Source: CAIXQW01 sp046049675 (GTDB taxonomy: Bacteria; Bacteroidota; Bacteroidia; Chitinophagales; Chitinophagaceae). Taken from it: a DNA stretch of 64,000 nucleotides. The notes beneath the pieces were generated by a model. The model ran no database searches and was not told the origin of the DNA. It worked only from the letters and a program-made list of their open reading frames with translations. Position numbers and translations under genes: made by a program. This document shows, in pieces, positions 8,432 to 16,608 of the stretch; the stretch's first letter is position 1, and every line of letters begins with the position of its first letter. The DNA lies in the NCBI GenBank assembly GCA_046049675.1, contig JBJORA010000004.1:1-64000 (forward strand), in the 5' to 3' direction.

Positions 8432-10222
8432 ATGCGTAAAAGGCTGCTGCTGATATTTTTTTTAGTACTACCAAGTTTGGTATTTGCGCAAGTACGCTTT
8501 TCAAATACAGATAGTTTAGTACAAAAGTTAAAAGCCGGTAGCTCAACAGAAAAAGCATATGCATGTTTAGCTTTTGTAGATCATTACATCGACAAAAGCA
8601 GACCAGATAGCAGTCTGTATTGGCTGTACAAAGTATTGGAAGTATATAAGGTAGAGCCTAACTCACTTATGGACTACTTCATTACAAGTCGCCAAGCAGA
8701 GATTTATTATTACGATGGTCTTGATCAGCTTGGTGCACCAGAAGCTCGCAAGTGTTTAAGCATAGCTACTAAGCTGAACGATAGTTTTCTACTTGCAGAT
8801 GCTTATAATTTTATGGGACTCTTTGCACTTATTCAAGATAGTGTTGAAAGCAGTATTGCCTATTTTAGACAATCGCTGCAGTACATAAAGCATCCACCGC
8901 ATCCAGCAAATTATATTAGCCTAACTAAACCACTGCATGTGTACGGCAATATTGCAGAAGCTTATAGCCTTGTAGCCAAGCTAGACAGCAGTCATTATTA
9001 CAACGATATGCTGTACAGATATGCCAATAGCAATAATCGTAAGCGCGCTTTAGTTCTTGCTATCATCAACGAAGGTTACTATTACAACAAAGCAAAAAAA
9101 GCAGACAGTGCGATGTTGGCATTTAACAGAGCACAAGAAGCCTGTGTCCAAGATAAGATACGTGACTTGGAACTTTTGACTTATGCAGGTAAGGCGGAGG
9201 CACAAGCTATTCTGCAGAATAGAAATGCTTGTATTGAGTACCTTAAAAAAGGCTTAGCATTTGCAAATGTGCATGATCAAATCGGCAGTCTGCATCGTAG
9301 CACCTTCTTCAAAAGTGCATACGACCTTTTTAGTCGAATGGGTGAGAACAACTTGCAATTGCTGTGCATGCAGCAACGTTGGCTACTAGACAGCGCAAAA
9401 GCTAAGAGGAATAATGTACAAGTACAACGTGTAATTAGTGCGCTGCGATCTAAGGAAGGCGAACTACTAAAAATGCAAATCAAAACAACGCAACAAAGCA
9501 ACCAGCGCTTAATGTATTTACTCGCCATTGCTTTATTAATGGCTACAACATTTGCTGCAATCTACTTGTATAACAGATACCGTTTGCGTCAGCAACTAAA
9601 GTTAGATAGTGTAAAGACGCGCATAAGTAATGACCTACACGATGATATTGGTGCAACACTAAGTAGTATAAAGCTGTATAGCGAACTAGCGCAAACGCAA
9701 ACAGATCAACAGCAAGTCAATACAATTCTAGGCAAAGTAGGTACACTTAGCAAAGATGCAATGGAGCAGATAAGTGATATAGCGTGGGCCATACGACCTA
9801 GTGCTAATCAAAGTAGTACATTAGAAAGTCGCATTAAAGACTATGCTACTGATATGCTAAGCACACAAGGTATTGAAGTAAAGTATGATATTGACGACAG
9901 CATTAGTTTGCTAATGCAAAGCATAGACAATAAAAAGCACTTGTTGCTTATTATTAAAGAGTGTATTAATAATATCGGCAAGTACAGCGAGGCAACACAG
10001 GTTAATATTGCACTACAAAAGGATGACAGCAATATTTTACTTAGTATCACAGACAACGGTAGAGGTTTTGATAAACAAACACAATCGGAAGGTAATGGTC
10101 TAGCTAGTCTAAGAACAAGGGCTGAGTCGTTGAATGGACAAATAAGCATAGATAGTTCTCCTAGCAACGGTGTTGCGGTTAAACTGCGAGCGCCTATAGC
10201 TAGTTTTAGTACAGATAGCTAA
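8432..10222 (+). CDS. TPR-containing sensor histidine kinase (HisKA_3 type)
   Basis: A 596-residue two-component sensor. A signal peptide (1 to about 20, ending VFAQ) places residues 21-355 in the periplasm; this part is alpha-helical and has degenerate tetratricopeptide repeats (for example AYNFMGLFALIQDSVESSIA). A transmembrane helix spans about 359-382. The cytosolic part has a HisKA_3 dimerisation domain with phospho-acceptor H403 in NDLHDDIGATLS, then an HATPase_c domain with an N-box (IIKECINNIGKYS) and a G-box (DNGRGFD). The response regulator starts 30 bp downstream. The signal sensed is unknown. Confidence 0.92.
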   Translation: MRKRLLLIFFLVLPSLVFAQVRFSNTDSLVQKLKAGSSTEKAYACLAFVDHYIDKSRPDSSLYWLYKVLEVYKVEPNSLMDYFITSRQAEIYYYDGLDQLGAPEARKCLSIATKLNDSFLLADAYNFMGLFALIQDSVESSIAYFRQSLQYIKHPPHPANYISLTKPLHVYGNIAEAYSLVAKLDSSHYYNDMLYRYANSNNRKRALVLAIINEGYYYNKAKKADSAMLAFNRAQEACVQDKIRDLELLTYAGKAEAQAILQNRNACIEYLKKGLAFANVHDQIGSLHRSTFFKSAYDLFSRMGENNLQLLCMQQRWLLDSAKAKRNNVQVQRVISALRSKEGELLKMQIKTTQQSNQRLMYLLAIALLMATTFAAIYLYNRYRLRQQLKLDSVKTRISNDLHDDIGATLSSIKLYSELAQTQTDQQQVNTILGKVGTLSKDAMEQISDIAWAIRPSANQSSTLESRIKDYATDMLSTQGIEVKYDIDDSISLLMQSIDNKKHLLLIIKECINNIGKYSEATQVNIALQKDDSNILLSITDNGRGFDKQTQSEGNGLASLRTRAESLNGQISIDSSPSNGVAVKLRAPIASFSTDS

Positions 10223-10235
10223 GCAATTAATTTTT

Positions 10236-10243
10236 TACTTTTG
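10236..10243 (+). promoter_or_regulatory. -7 element before the response regulator
   Basis: TACTTTTG lies in the short gap between the kinase and regulator genes, 9 bases before the regulator ATG. The regulator may therefore also be transcribed independently of the kinase. Confidence 0.4.
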
Positions 10244-10252
10244 TTACAATAA

Positions 10253-10897
10253 ATGATTGGCATTCTTATTTACGACGATCACAAGCCCCGCCGCGAGAGT
10301 TTGCAAGCCCTTGTGGAGCTAAGTGAGAAGATGCAGTTTTTGGGAGCTTTTCCCGACTGTAGAAACGTGGTGCAGGAAGTTGCTACCCTCAAGCCTGATG
10401 TGGTGCTAATGGATATTGAAATGCCTCATACCGATGGCTTGCAAGGTGTAGCATTGATTAAAAAGGATTTCCCAGACGTTAAGATAATTATGCAAACCTC
10501 TTTCGAAGACAATGACAAGATTTTCGAAAGCTTAAAACTTGGTGCAGAAGGCTATATTTTAAAGAAAGCGAGTGCATCATCCATTACAGATAGCATTATT
10601 GAGGTATACAATGGTGGAGCATCAATGACGCCAAGTGTAGCGCTAAAGGTGATGAAGTATTTTAACAATGTACAAGCCGAGCCACAGCTTACGCAAAGTG
10701 AAGATAGAATGCTTAGCCCAAAAGAGCTCGAGGTATTGCAGCATCTAAGCAATGGCATGAGTTACAAGATGGTGGCAGAGGCTATGAATATCAAGTACTT
10801 TACAGTGAACAACCATATTAAGAAGATTTACAATAAGCTGCAGGTCCATTCTGTTGGCGAAGCAATAAGTATTGCAATTCGTAAAAACATTGTATGA
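10253..10897 (+). CDS. NarL/LuxR-family response regulator
   Basis: A 214-residue transcription factor. The receiver domain (1 to about 120) has acidic-pocket residues YDD (7-9), phospho-acceptor D54 in VVLMDIEMP, the switch region MQTSFED and conserved lysine in YILKKAS. The C-terminal GerE/LuxR helix-turn-helix (about 150-210) reads LSPKELEVLQHLSNGMSYK and continues with IKKIYNKLQVHS. It is the cognate partner of the preceding HisKA_3 kinase, since kinases of that type pair with NarL-type regulators. The target genes are not evident. Confidence 0.95.
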   Translation: MIGILIYDDHKPRRESLQALVELSEKMQFLGAFPDCRNVVQEVATLKPDVVLMDIEMPHTDGLQGVALIKKDFPDVKIIMQTSFEDNDKIFESLKLGAEGYILKKASASSITDSIIEVYNGGASMTPSVALKVMKYFNNVQAEPQLTQSEDRMLSPKELEVLQHLSNGMSYKMVAEAMNIKYFTVNNHIKKIYNKLQVHSVGEAISIAIRKNIV

Positions 10898-11049
10898 AAC
10901 AAAGTAGAAAGCTGAGCTTGAGTGCGGATAATGAGAGTGCCCAATTTGCTTTGAGAAATAGCCCTTTCGTACTAGACAATCGCTATCGTATGGCTATAAA
11001 TAGCTATATGCCAGTTTTTTTTCACAGGTTACCTTTGCATCGCGATTAA
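10894..11049 (+). CDS. Possible 51-residue small protein overlapping the response regulator stop
   Basis: An ORF whose ATG overlaps the regulator's TGA (ATGA) and runs 51 codons to TAA at 11047-11049. The product starts MKQSRKLSLSADNESAQFAL and ends PVFFHRLPLHRD. The overlap suggests translational coupling, but I recognise no family. Its 3' end covers the promoter of the candidate RNA at 11044-11230, so it may be chance. Confidence 0.22.
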   Translation: MKQSRKLSLSADNESAQFALRNSPFVLDNRYRMAINSYMPVFFHRLPLHRD

Positions 11050-11230
11050 CTTAATGATGCTTTGAAAACATTACCCTGAAATACTCGCAAAAATTATAAC
11101 CCATAAGAAACACAAAAGCATCTTTAAGGAAACTGGCAAAATACCCCCAAGGCCAGAAAAATCAAACCCGTGGTTTACTACCACAAGATTTAGCGACTAA
11201 GTTTTCTTAAAGACTTAGTCGCTTTATTTT
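11030..11230 (+). ncRNA. Candidate structured small RNA with its own promoter and terminator
   Basis: A -7 element TACCTTTG (11030-11037) predicts a start near 11044. Downstream are four consecutive inverted repeats. GATGCTTT (11056-11063) pairs with AAAGCATC (11115-11122), CTGGC (11133-11137) with GCCAG (11152-11156), and GTGGT (11170-11174) with ACCAC (11180-11184). A perfect 10-bp terminator stem follows. The transcript would be about 185 nt and ends 180 bp before the next coding start. I do not recognise it as 6S, tmRNA, SRP or RNase P RNA. No protein-coding ORF fits the region after 11049. Confidence 0.55.
11193..11230 (+). terminator. Rho-independent terminator of the candidate small RNA
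   Basis: GCGACTAAGT (11193-11202) pairs perfectly with ACTTAGTCGC (11213-11222), with a 10-base loop, followed by TTTATTTT. Confidence 0.85.
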
Positions 11231-11398
11231 ACAACCTATCCTACATCTTTTTTAGGGCCTAATTATAGTCCCAAATTTTCTTACCCATTGTGCGCTATTT
11301 TATTCAAAAACACAGCTATTTGGCCTTGCTATAACTGATATTGATATACAAGCAGCATTCCCATGCCCATTTAGACAATATCAAACAGATTATCGGTT

Positions 11399-11406
11399 TA
11401 TCTTTG
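11399..11406 (+). promoter_or_regulatory. -7 element of the 2-oxoacid oxidoreductase gene
   Basis: TATCTTTG ends 6 bases before the ATG at 11413, implying a leaderless or nearly leaderless mRNA. It also argues against the upstream TTG at 11341 as the start. Confidence 0.6.
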
Positions 11407-11412
11407 CCTTTA

Positions 11413-13245
11413 ATGGCATTGCAACAACTGGAGGACGTGGTAATCAAATTTGCTGGCGACAGCGGAGATGGTATGCAGCTAACGGGTAGTCAGTTTACAA
11501 ATAACACAGCTTTACTTGGTATAGATCTAAGCACCTTTCCTGATTTTCCGGCAGAAATACGAGCACCTCAGGGTACTTTACCTGGCGTAAGTGGATTTCA
11601 GCTTCACTTTAGTAGTAAAAAAGTTTACACACCTGGCGATGCTTGCGATGTGCTGGTAGCCATGAATGCGGCTGCATTAAAAGTGAATCTAAAAAGCTTA
11701 AAAGTAGGTGGAATTGTAATTGCCAACACCGATGGTTTTGACAGCAAAAATCTAAGATTGGCTAATTATGCCGAGGAAGCTAACCCATTGGAAGATACGA
11801 CCCTCGACAATTATACTGTTTACAAAATAGATGTAACCAAACTTACGCGCGAAGCACTTGCCAATACAACACTTGGCACCAAAGAACGCGATCGTGCTAA
11901 GAACATGTTTGTACTTGGTTTTATCTATTGGATGTACAATCGCGATTTAGATAGCACGCTTGCTTTTTTGCAAGAAAAATTTGGCAATAAACAAGATATA
12001 CTTGATAGTAATATTGCTGTGCTAAAAGCTGGCTACAACTATGCTGATACTACGGAAACCTTTACGACAAGATTCACTGTAGAAAAAGCGAAGTTGCCTG
12101 CTGGCACATACAGAAGCATTACTGGCAATACTGCACTAAGCTATGGCCTTATTGCAGCTGCTCAGCAAAGTGGCTTGCAACTTTTCTTAGGCAGCTACCC
12201 TATTACACCCGCATCAGACATTTTACATGAACTAAGCAAGCACAAAAACTTTGGGGTCATAACTTTTCAAGCAGAAGATGAAATTGCTGCCATTACAAGT
12301 GCCATTGGTGCAAGCTATGGTGGCAAACTAGGTATTACTACAACAAGTGGCCCTGGTATGGCTTTAAAGGCAGAGGCAATGGGTCTTGCAGTGATGCTTG
12401 AGATTCCATTACTCATTATTAATATTCAACGTGGCGGACCAAGTACGGGCTTACCTACTAAAACAGAACAGAGCGATTTGTTGCAAGCAATGTATGGTCG
12501 CAATGGCGAATGCCCTATGCCTGTTATTGCTACAAGTACACCAGCCGATTGCTTTGATGCTGCTTTAGAAGCTGCACGAATTGCTATACAGCATATGACG
12601 CCAGTAATTTTACTGAGCGATGGGTATATTGCTAATGGTAGCGAACCTTGGCGTTTCCCGCAGCAGAAGGACTTGCCAAATTTTGAGGTGAAATTTGCAG
12701 AGCAAACAGAAGCAGCTTATATGCCATATGCCCGCAACGAAAACCTTGTGAGGCAATGGGCTATACCGGGTACTACAGGTTTGGAACATCGCATTGGTGG
12801 ATTAGAAAAACAAGATGTAACCGGCAATGTAAGCTACGACCCCGATAACCATGAGCACATGGTAAAAACTAGACAGGCAAAAGTAGATGCGATAGCCAAA
12901 CTTGTACCAGCACAAACAATTAATGCAGGTGCAGAAGAAGGTGATGTTTTGGTACTTGGTTGGGGAAGTACGTATGGTGTAATTACTAATGTTGTGCAGC
13001 AGTTACATGCGCAAAGCAAAAGTGTCGGTCATGCACACCTCCGTTATATTAGACCTTTGCCGCATAACTTAGAAACACTTCTGCGCAAATTCAAGAAAGT
13101 ACTAATACCTGAAATCAATAATGGTCAGCTTGATAAAATTATCAAAGCAGAATACAGCAACCTTGAAGTGCATAGTTACAACAAGATAAAGGGTACACCA
13201 ATTTACGTTGAAGAACTAAACGAATGGATTAGTTCTCATTTATAA
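11413..13245 (+). CDS. 2-oxoacid:acceptor oxidoreductase, fused gamma-alpha subunit
   Basis: A 610-residue KorA-type subunit of the ferredoxin-dependent 2-oxoacid (probably 2-oxoglutarate) oxidoreductase, which forms acyl-CoA and CO2 with thiamine diphosphate. The N-terminal gamma domain (about 1-200) begins LEDVVIKFAGDSGDGMQLTG, where family members begin. The alpha domain includes GSYPITPASDILHELS, TTSGPGMALKAEAMGLAV and NIQRGGPSTGLPTKTEQSDL. I chose the ATG at 11413 because homologues start there and a promoter box lies just upstream. The TPP-binding beta subunit (KorB), usually adjacent, is not next to it; the next gene is convergent oxyR, 9 bp away. Confidence 0.93.
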   Translation: MALQQLEDVVIKFAGDSGDGMQLTGSQFTNNTALLGIDLSTFPDFPAEIRAPQGTLPGVSGFQLHFSSKKVYTPGDACDVLVAMNAAALKVNLKSLKVGGIVIANTDGFDSKNLRLANYAEEANPLEDTTLDNYTVYKIDVTKLTREALANTTLGTKERDRAKNMFVLGFIYWMYNRDLDSTLAFLQEKFGNKQDILDSNIAVLKAGYNYADTTETFTTRFTVEKAKLPAGTYRSITGNTALSYGLIAAAQQSGLQLFLGSYPITPASDILHELSKHKNFGVITFQAEDEIAAITSAIGASYGGKLGITTTSGPGMALKAEAMGLAVMLEIPLLIINIQRGGPSTGLPTKTEQSDLLQAMYGRNGECPMPVIATSTPADCFDAALEAARIAIQHMTPVILLSDGYIANGSEPWRFPQQKDLPNFEVKFAEQTEAAYMPYARNENLVRQWAIPGTTGLEHRIGGLEKQDVTGNVSYDPDNHEHMVKTRQAKVDAIAKLVPAQTINAGAEEGDVLVLGWGSTYGVITNVVQQLHAQSKSVGHAHLRYIRPLPHNLETLLRKFKKVLIPEINNGQLDKIIKAEYSNLEVHSYNKIKGTPIYVEELNEWISSHL

Positions 13246-13254
13246 TTCTAACTA

Positions 13255-14205
13255 TTAAGCTACTGGCTTTAATACTTTAGCCTTCTTGCCTTTTGCCTTC
13301 ATTTTATCTGGCACATGATCTAGCGTGTGATTGATAAAGGCTTGCGCTAATTTATTCTTTACAAAGTATTTGCTCGTTACCATACTTACCTCACGCACTG
13401 GTGTAGGCTCGTCGAAGAAACGCACATTTTCTAATTGGTCTTCTAGAAAATCTTCTAAAAACAGTTCTGGCAAAATGGTAGCACCGCCGTTGCTTTCTAC
13501 AAGTTTAATAACGCTTGCTACACTACCACTCTGAATTTTGAGAGAAGCTGTTGGACCATTATTGCTTTCGCCATCGTCGTTGCACAATTGCACCGCCTGA
13601 AAAGCAACACAGTGCTCATCGTTTAGTGTCCATAAATCGCTTTTAGAAATTTCGTTGGCTGCTACACTTCTTCTTGCTAGCAATGGATGCCCTGGCGAGA
13701 AGTAAGCCACATATGGTTCAAAGTATAAAGGTGTTTCCTTCAAGTCTTTATCGCCAAGTGGCGTGCTCATGATAGCGATATCTAACTTGTCTTCCTTTAA
13801 TCGCTTGATCAATGCCTCTGTATGCATTTCAAATAACTGCAATTCAAAGTCTGGGAAGTCCTTAATAAATGTACGCAAAATTTTAGGCAAAACAGTAGGC
13901 GCAATACTCGGTAGTATACCCACACTTAGCTTGCCGATATTCTCTTTCTTTTTGTCGTTGATGATTTCAAAAACTTTATGCGTTTCTTGTAACGCACTTT
14001 TCATTTGTTCTATCAACTGTGCACCAACATCTGTAACTGCAATTGGATGGTGGTTGCGATCAAATATCTTAACACCCAATTCTTCCTCAAGCTTTTGAAT
14101 TTGCATACTTAAGGTTGGCTGCGTTACATTACATTTTTCTGCAGCGGTAATAAAGGAGCCATGCTTACCAACGGCAACGGTATACTCCATTTGTGTAATT
14201 GTCAT
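13255..14205 (-). CDS. oxyR: OxyR-type hydrogen peroxide-sensing LysR regulator
   Basis: A 316-residue LysR-family activator. The N-terminal winged HTH (about 1-60) reads TAAEKCNVTQPTLSMQIQKL. The effector domain contains DEHCVAFQAVQLC, placing the two cysteines at exactly 199 and 208 with eight residues between. This is the spacing and numbering of the E. coli OxyR redox pair that forms a disulphide with H2O2. The C-terminus carries a basic tail (KAKGKKAKVLKPVA). The gene is divergent from the thioesterase gene and convergent with korA, whose oxygen-sensitive product could benefit from peroxide control (inference). Confidence 0.93.
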   Translation of the reverse strand: MTITQMEYTVAVGKHGSFITAAEKCNVTQPTLSMQIQKLEEELGVKIFDRNHHPIAVTDVGAQLIEQMKSALQETHKVFEIINDKKKENIGKLSVGILPSIAPTVLPKILRTFIKDFPDFELQLFEMHTEALIKRLKEDKLDIAIMSTPLGDKDLKETPLYFEPYVAYFSPGHPLLARRSVAANEISKSDLWTLNDEHCVAFQAVQLCNDDGESNNGPTASLKIQSGSVASVIKLVESNGGATILPELFLEDFLEDQLENVRFFDEPTPVREVSMVTSKYFVKNKLAQAFINHTLDHVPDKMKAKGKKAKVLKPVA

Positions 14206-14259
14206 AACGGCAGCACATGTTTAATTGTTGTGCTAACACAAAGTTACTAGTTTTACAAC

Positions 14260-14718
14260 ATGAGCAACAATATTTGTTTTAACCATGTGAAGGGCTTTGA
14301 GGGTGGCAAATTTTTAGAAAGTGCAAGCGCCGCAGGGCGTTTACTCAACTATACTTTAAGTAAAGTTGAGGAAGGCCGTATTGAAATGAGTATAGTGGTT
14401 ACGGAGCAACTTACCAACCCGCTTAAGCGATTACATGGCGGCATTTATGCATTAATAATGGACGAAGCAGTAGGTGTAGCTTTTTACACTGTGTGTCAAG
14501 GCGAGTATTATACCACGGTAAATCTTAATGTAGAACATCTGTACAGTGCCAACCTCGGTGAGACGATTAGGGCAGTTGGCTATGTGGTGCGCCATGGCAA
14601 AAAGATTGCCTATACAGAAGGTGAAATATATAACGAAGCTGGCGCACTAATTTGTAGGGCCACAAGCAACTTAATCAACACAGGAAAGCGTATTTTTGAC
14701 ACTTATGCTACACAATAA
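14260..14718 (+). CDS. PaaI-like hotdog-fold thioesterase
   Basis: A 152-residue single hotdog-domain acyl-CoA thioesterase. LKRLHGGIYALIMDEAVGVA is the catalytic helix signature (HGG...DEA) of the PaaI/YbgC group. TVNLNVEHLYSANLGETIRA and GKKIAYTEGEIYNEAGALIC are the following strands. Cytosolic; the acyl substrate cannot be read from the sequence. The 3' end overlaps the next gene by 14 bases, suggesting translational coupling with the glycosyltransferase. Confidence 0.85.
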   Translation: MSNNICFNHVKGFEGGKFLESASAAGRLLNYTLSKVEEGRIEMSIVVTEQLTNPLKRLHGGIYALIMDEAVGVAFYTVCQGEYYTTVNLNVEHLYSANLGETIRAVGYVVRHGKKIAYTEGEIYNEAGALICRATSNLINTGKRIFDTYATQ

Positions 14719-15442
14719 AAAAGTAGTAGTAGTGCTACCTGCCTACAACGCAGCGCGCACGCTTGAACGTACATATAGAGAGATACCCTTCGACATTGTA
14801 GACGATGTGGTGCTTGTAGACGATAATAGCCGCGACGATACAAGTGAAGTTGGTAAAGCTTTAGGCATTAAGCATATCATTAAGCACGACGTCAACAAAG
14901 GCTATGGTGGTAACCAAAAAAGCTGTTACAATAAAGCCTTAGAGCTTGGTGCAGATATTGTGGTGATGCTACACCCCGACTATCAGTATACGCCTATGCT
15001 TATACCTAGCATGGTGTACCTCATAGCTCAGGATTTATATCCAGTAGTGCTTGGCAGTCGTATTCTTGGTATGGGTGCACGTAGAGGCGGCATGCCATTG
15101 TATAAGTATATTTTTAATCGTATGCTAACCCTTACAGAAAACTTTTTAATTAATCAAAAGTTGAGTGAGTACCATACTGGCTATAGAGCCTTTAGTGCAG
15201 AAGTATTACGCAGCGTTAATTACAATATCAACAACGACGATTTTGTGTTTGACAATGAAATGCTAGCGCAAATATTTATGAAAGGATTTAGTATTGCAGA
15301 AGTAACCTGCCCTACTAAATATTTTGATGAAGCGAGTAGTATCAACTTTAGTAGAAGCGTAAAGTATGGCTTAGGTGTGCTTCGTGTTTCACTATCATAC
15401 CGTTTGCATAAATGGGGTATTAAGCATCGCATTTTCGAGTAA
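14705..15442 (+). CDS. Family 2 glycosyltransferase (dolichyl-phosphate mannose synthase-like)
   Basis: A 245-residue GT-A fold glycosyltransferase. VVVVLPAYNAARTLERTY is the nucleotide-binding strand, VLVDDNSRDDT the acidic motif, NKGYGGNQKSCYNKALELGA the linker helix and MLHPDYQY the DxD-equivalent region. There are no C-terminal transmembrane helices, as in polyprenyl-phosphate mannosyltransferase-like and lipid-linked sugar synthases. I prefer the ATG at 14705 over the in-frame TTG at 14696. The start lies inside the thioesterase reading frame, so the two are probably co-translated. Confidence 0.9.
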   Translation: MLHNKKVVVVLPAYNAARTLERTYREIPFDIVDDVVLVDDNSRDDTSEVGKALGIKHIIKHDVNKGYGGNQKSCYNKALELGADIVVMLHPDYQYTPMLIPSMVYLIAQDLYPVVLGSRILGMGARRGGMPLYKYIFNRMLTLTENFLINQKLSEYHTGYRAFSAEVLRSVNYNINNDDFVFDNEMLAQIFMKGFSIAEVTCPTKYFDEASSINFSRSVKYGLGVLRVSLSYRLHKWGIKHRIFE

Positions 15443-15522
15443 TACTTTTAATAAGGATTCGAAAAAAAAGATTGCTTCTAAGTTATACCACAACAATTAA
15501 TCTCGCCAATACCTGTTAGATA

Positions 15523-15918
15523 CTACTGTCGCACAACACTAATAATGCCCTTCTGGCTTTGGTTTTCTGTAAAAAAGTAGTGGCCGTCCAAGTTATCACC
15601 CAAGTCGTTAATATGACCTTTCAAGGTTCGATGTTCAGGACTTGAGTTAGGACCTACATACGTTGCGGTAAAGATATTGTTTACAACAGTATAAGTGCCT
15701 GTGCCTGCAACAGCATTGAGCGTATCGTGCGTTCCGTAGTACTTTAGCCCACCTCCACCATCAAAAAAGAAAGTTATGTTCTTAATTTTATCGCTACCAC
15801 CTCTGGTTTCAGTACCTTTCCATAAACCATAGATCCTATTAATGGGTGGCTCCAAGCCCTTATTGCAAGAGGCGAAAAATATCGCAGTAGCCGCTAAAAG
15901 TATTAATGTCTTTCTCAT
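15523..15918 (-). CDS. Small lipoprotein with a YGLWKGT motif
   Basis: A 131-residue lipoprotein of unknown function, with a signal peptide and lipobox FASC (C18). The mature part is beta-rich with NRIYGLWKGTETRGG near its start, like a small lipocalin-like barrel. It resembles the upstream gene in length, lipobox and YxGLWKGT motif, so the two look like a tandem duplication. It starts 14 bases after the upstream gene and is probably cotranscribed. Confidence 0.6.
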   Translation of the reverse strand: MRKTLILLAATAIFFASCNKGLEPPINRIYGLWKGTETRGGSDKIKNITFFFDGGGGLKYYGTHDTLNAVAGTGTYTVVNNIFTATYVGPNSSPEHRTLKGHINDLGDNLDGHYFFTENQSQKGIISVVRQ

Positions 15919-15932
15919 AATTACTGTTTCTA

Positions 15933-16370
15933 TTATTGTAAGTCTGCTTTGGTTGTTCCTCCGTTTGCTGGATCTTGCTTAAAGCCCCAGGTGCCATCAA
16001 AATGTCGCTTAGTCTCATCTATTACAGCCTCCTCGCTATAGTAGACCGCGCCACTTGAAGTGAGTGTGTAGTTGATATAAGCCTTGTAATAAACTTGTCT
16101 ATAAGTCCCATAGTATTTATTCGTTGCATTTGCCGTATCCCAAGAATTGTAGTACATAATTTTGTATCGTGCATTTCCTGCATCAATCCGTTCAGTAAAT
16201 ACATAGGTGCATTTGCCTTCAATACCAGTTTGTCCATCGATAAAAGTACCTTTCCATAGCCCTGTATACCTCGGTACTGGATGACGCTTCTTTTCGCAAG
16301 CACTAAAAATGCTTATTGCAGCTGCAGCTAATAATGAAGCAAGTTTTGCCTTTTTCACATGCACTTTCAT
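15933..16370 (-). CDS. Small lipoprotein, paralogue of the following gene
   Basis: A 145-residue lipoprotein of unknown function. It has a basic N-terminus (MKVHVKKAKLAS), a hydrophobic stretch and lipobox FSAC (C25), followed by a short Lys/Arg linker and YTGLWKGTFIDG. The body is rich in Tyr, Thr and Asn with alternating beta-strand patterning. It is the first gene of a two-gene unit. Confidence 0.6.
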   Translation of the reverse strand: MKVHVKKAKLASLLAAAAISIFSACEKKRHPVPRYTGLWKGTFIDGQTGIEGKCTYVFTERIDAGNARYKIMYYNSWDTANATNKYYGTYRQVYYKAYINYTLTSSGAVYYSEEAVIDETKRHFDGTWGFKQDPANGGTTKADLQ

Positions 16371-16555
16371 GAATGTAAAATTGCGTCTGTACTACCACTT
16401 TTACATTCACCAATAAGCTAGGTGCTGGTTACACTTAGCGAAATACTATGGTACAAGCTCAACAGGGCAATGAGGAACTCGCTAAAGTTTTCTATCAATA
16501 AAAAACAAATATGGTTATTCTACCTCATGTATGTTTGTTAAGAAAAAATAAGCAC

Positions 16556-16589
16556 AAAAAAAATGGGCTACATTCCTGCAACCCATTTT
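16556..16589 (-). terminator. Rho-independent terminator of gldKLMN
   Basis: On the minus strand AAAATGGG and CCCATTTT arms enclose an inner pairing segment (GTTGC...GTAGC with wobbles) and are followed by eight Ts. It lies about 20 bases after the gldN stop. Confidence 0.8.
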
Positions 16590-16608
16590 GACAATTTTGT
16601 TTTTGGTA

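Noticed and set aside
11341..11412. TTG-initiated 24-codon N-terminal extension of the korA-type gene
   Set aside because: Homologues start at the ATG 11413 and a -7 promoter box lies inside the extension.
15455..15470. tRNA T-arm-like TTCGAA sequences
   Set aside because: No acceptor stem, anticodon arm or CCA nearby; also checked near 22984.
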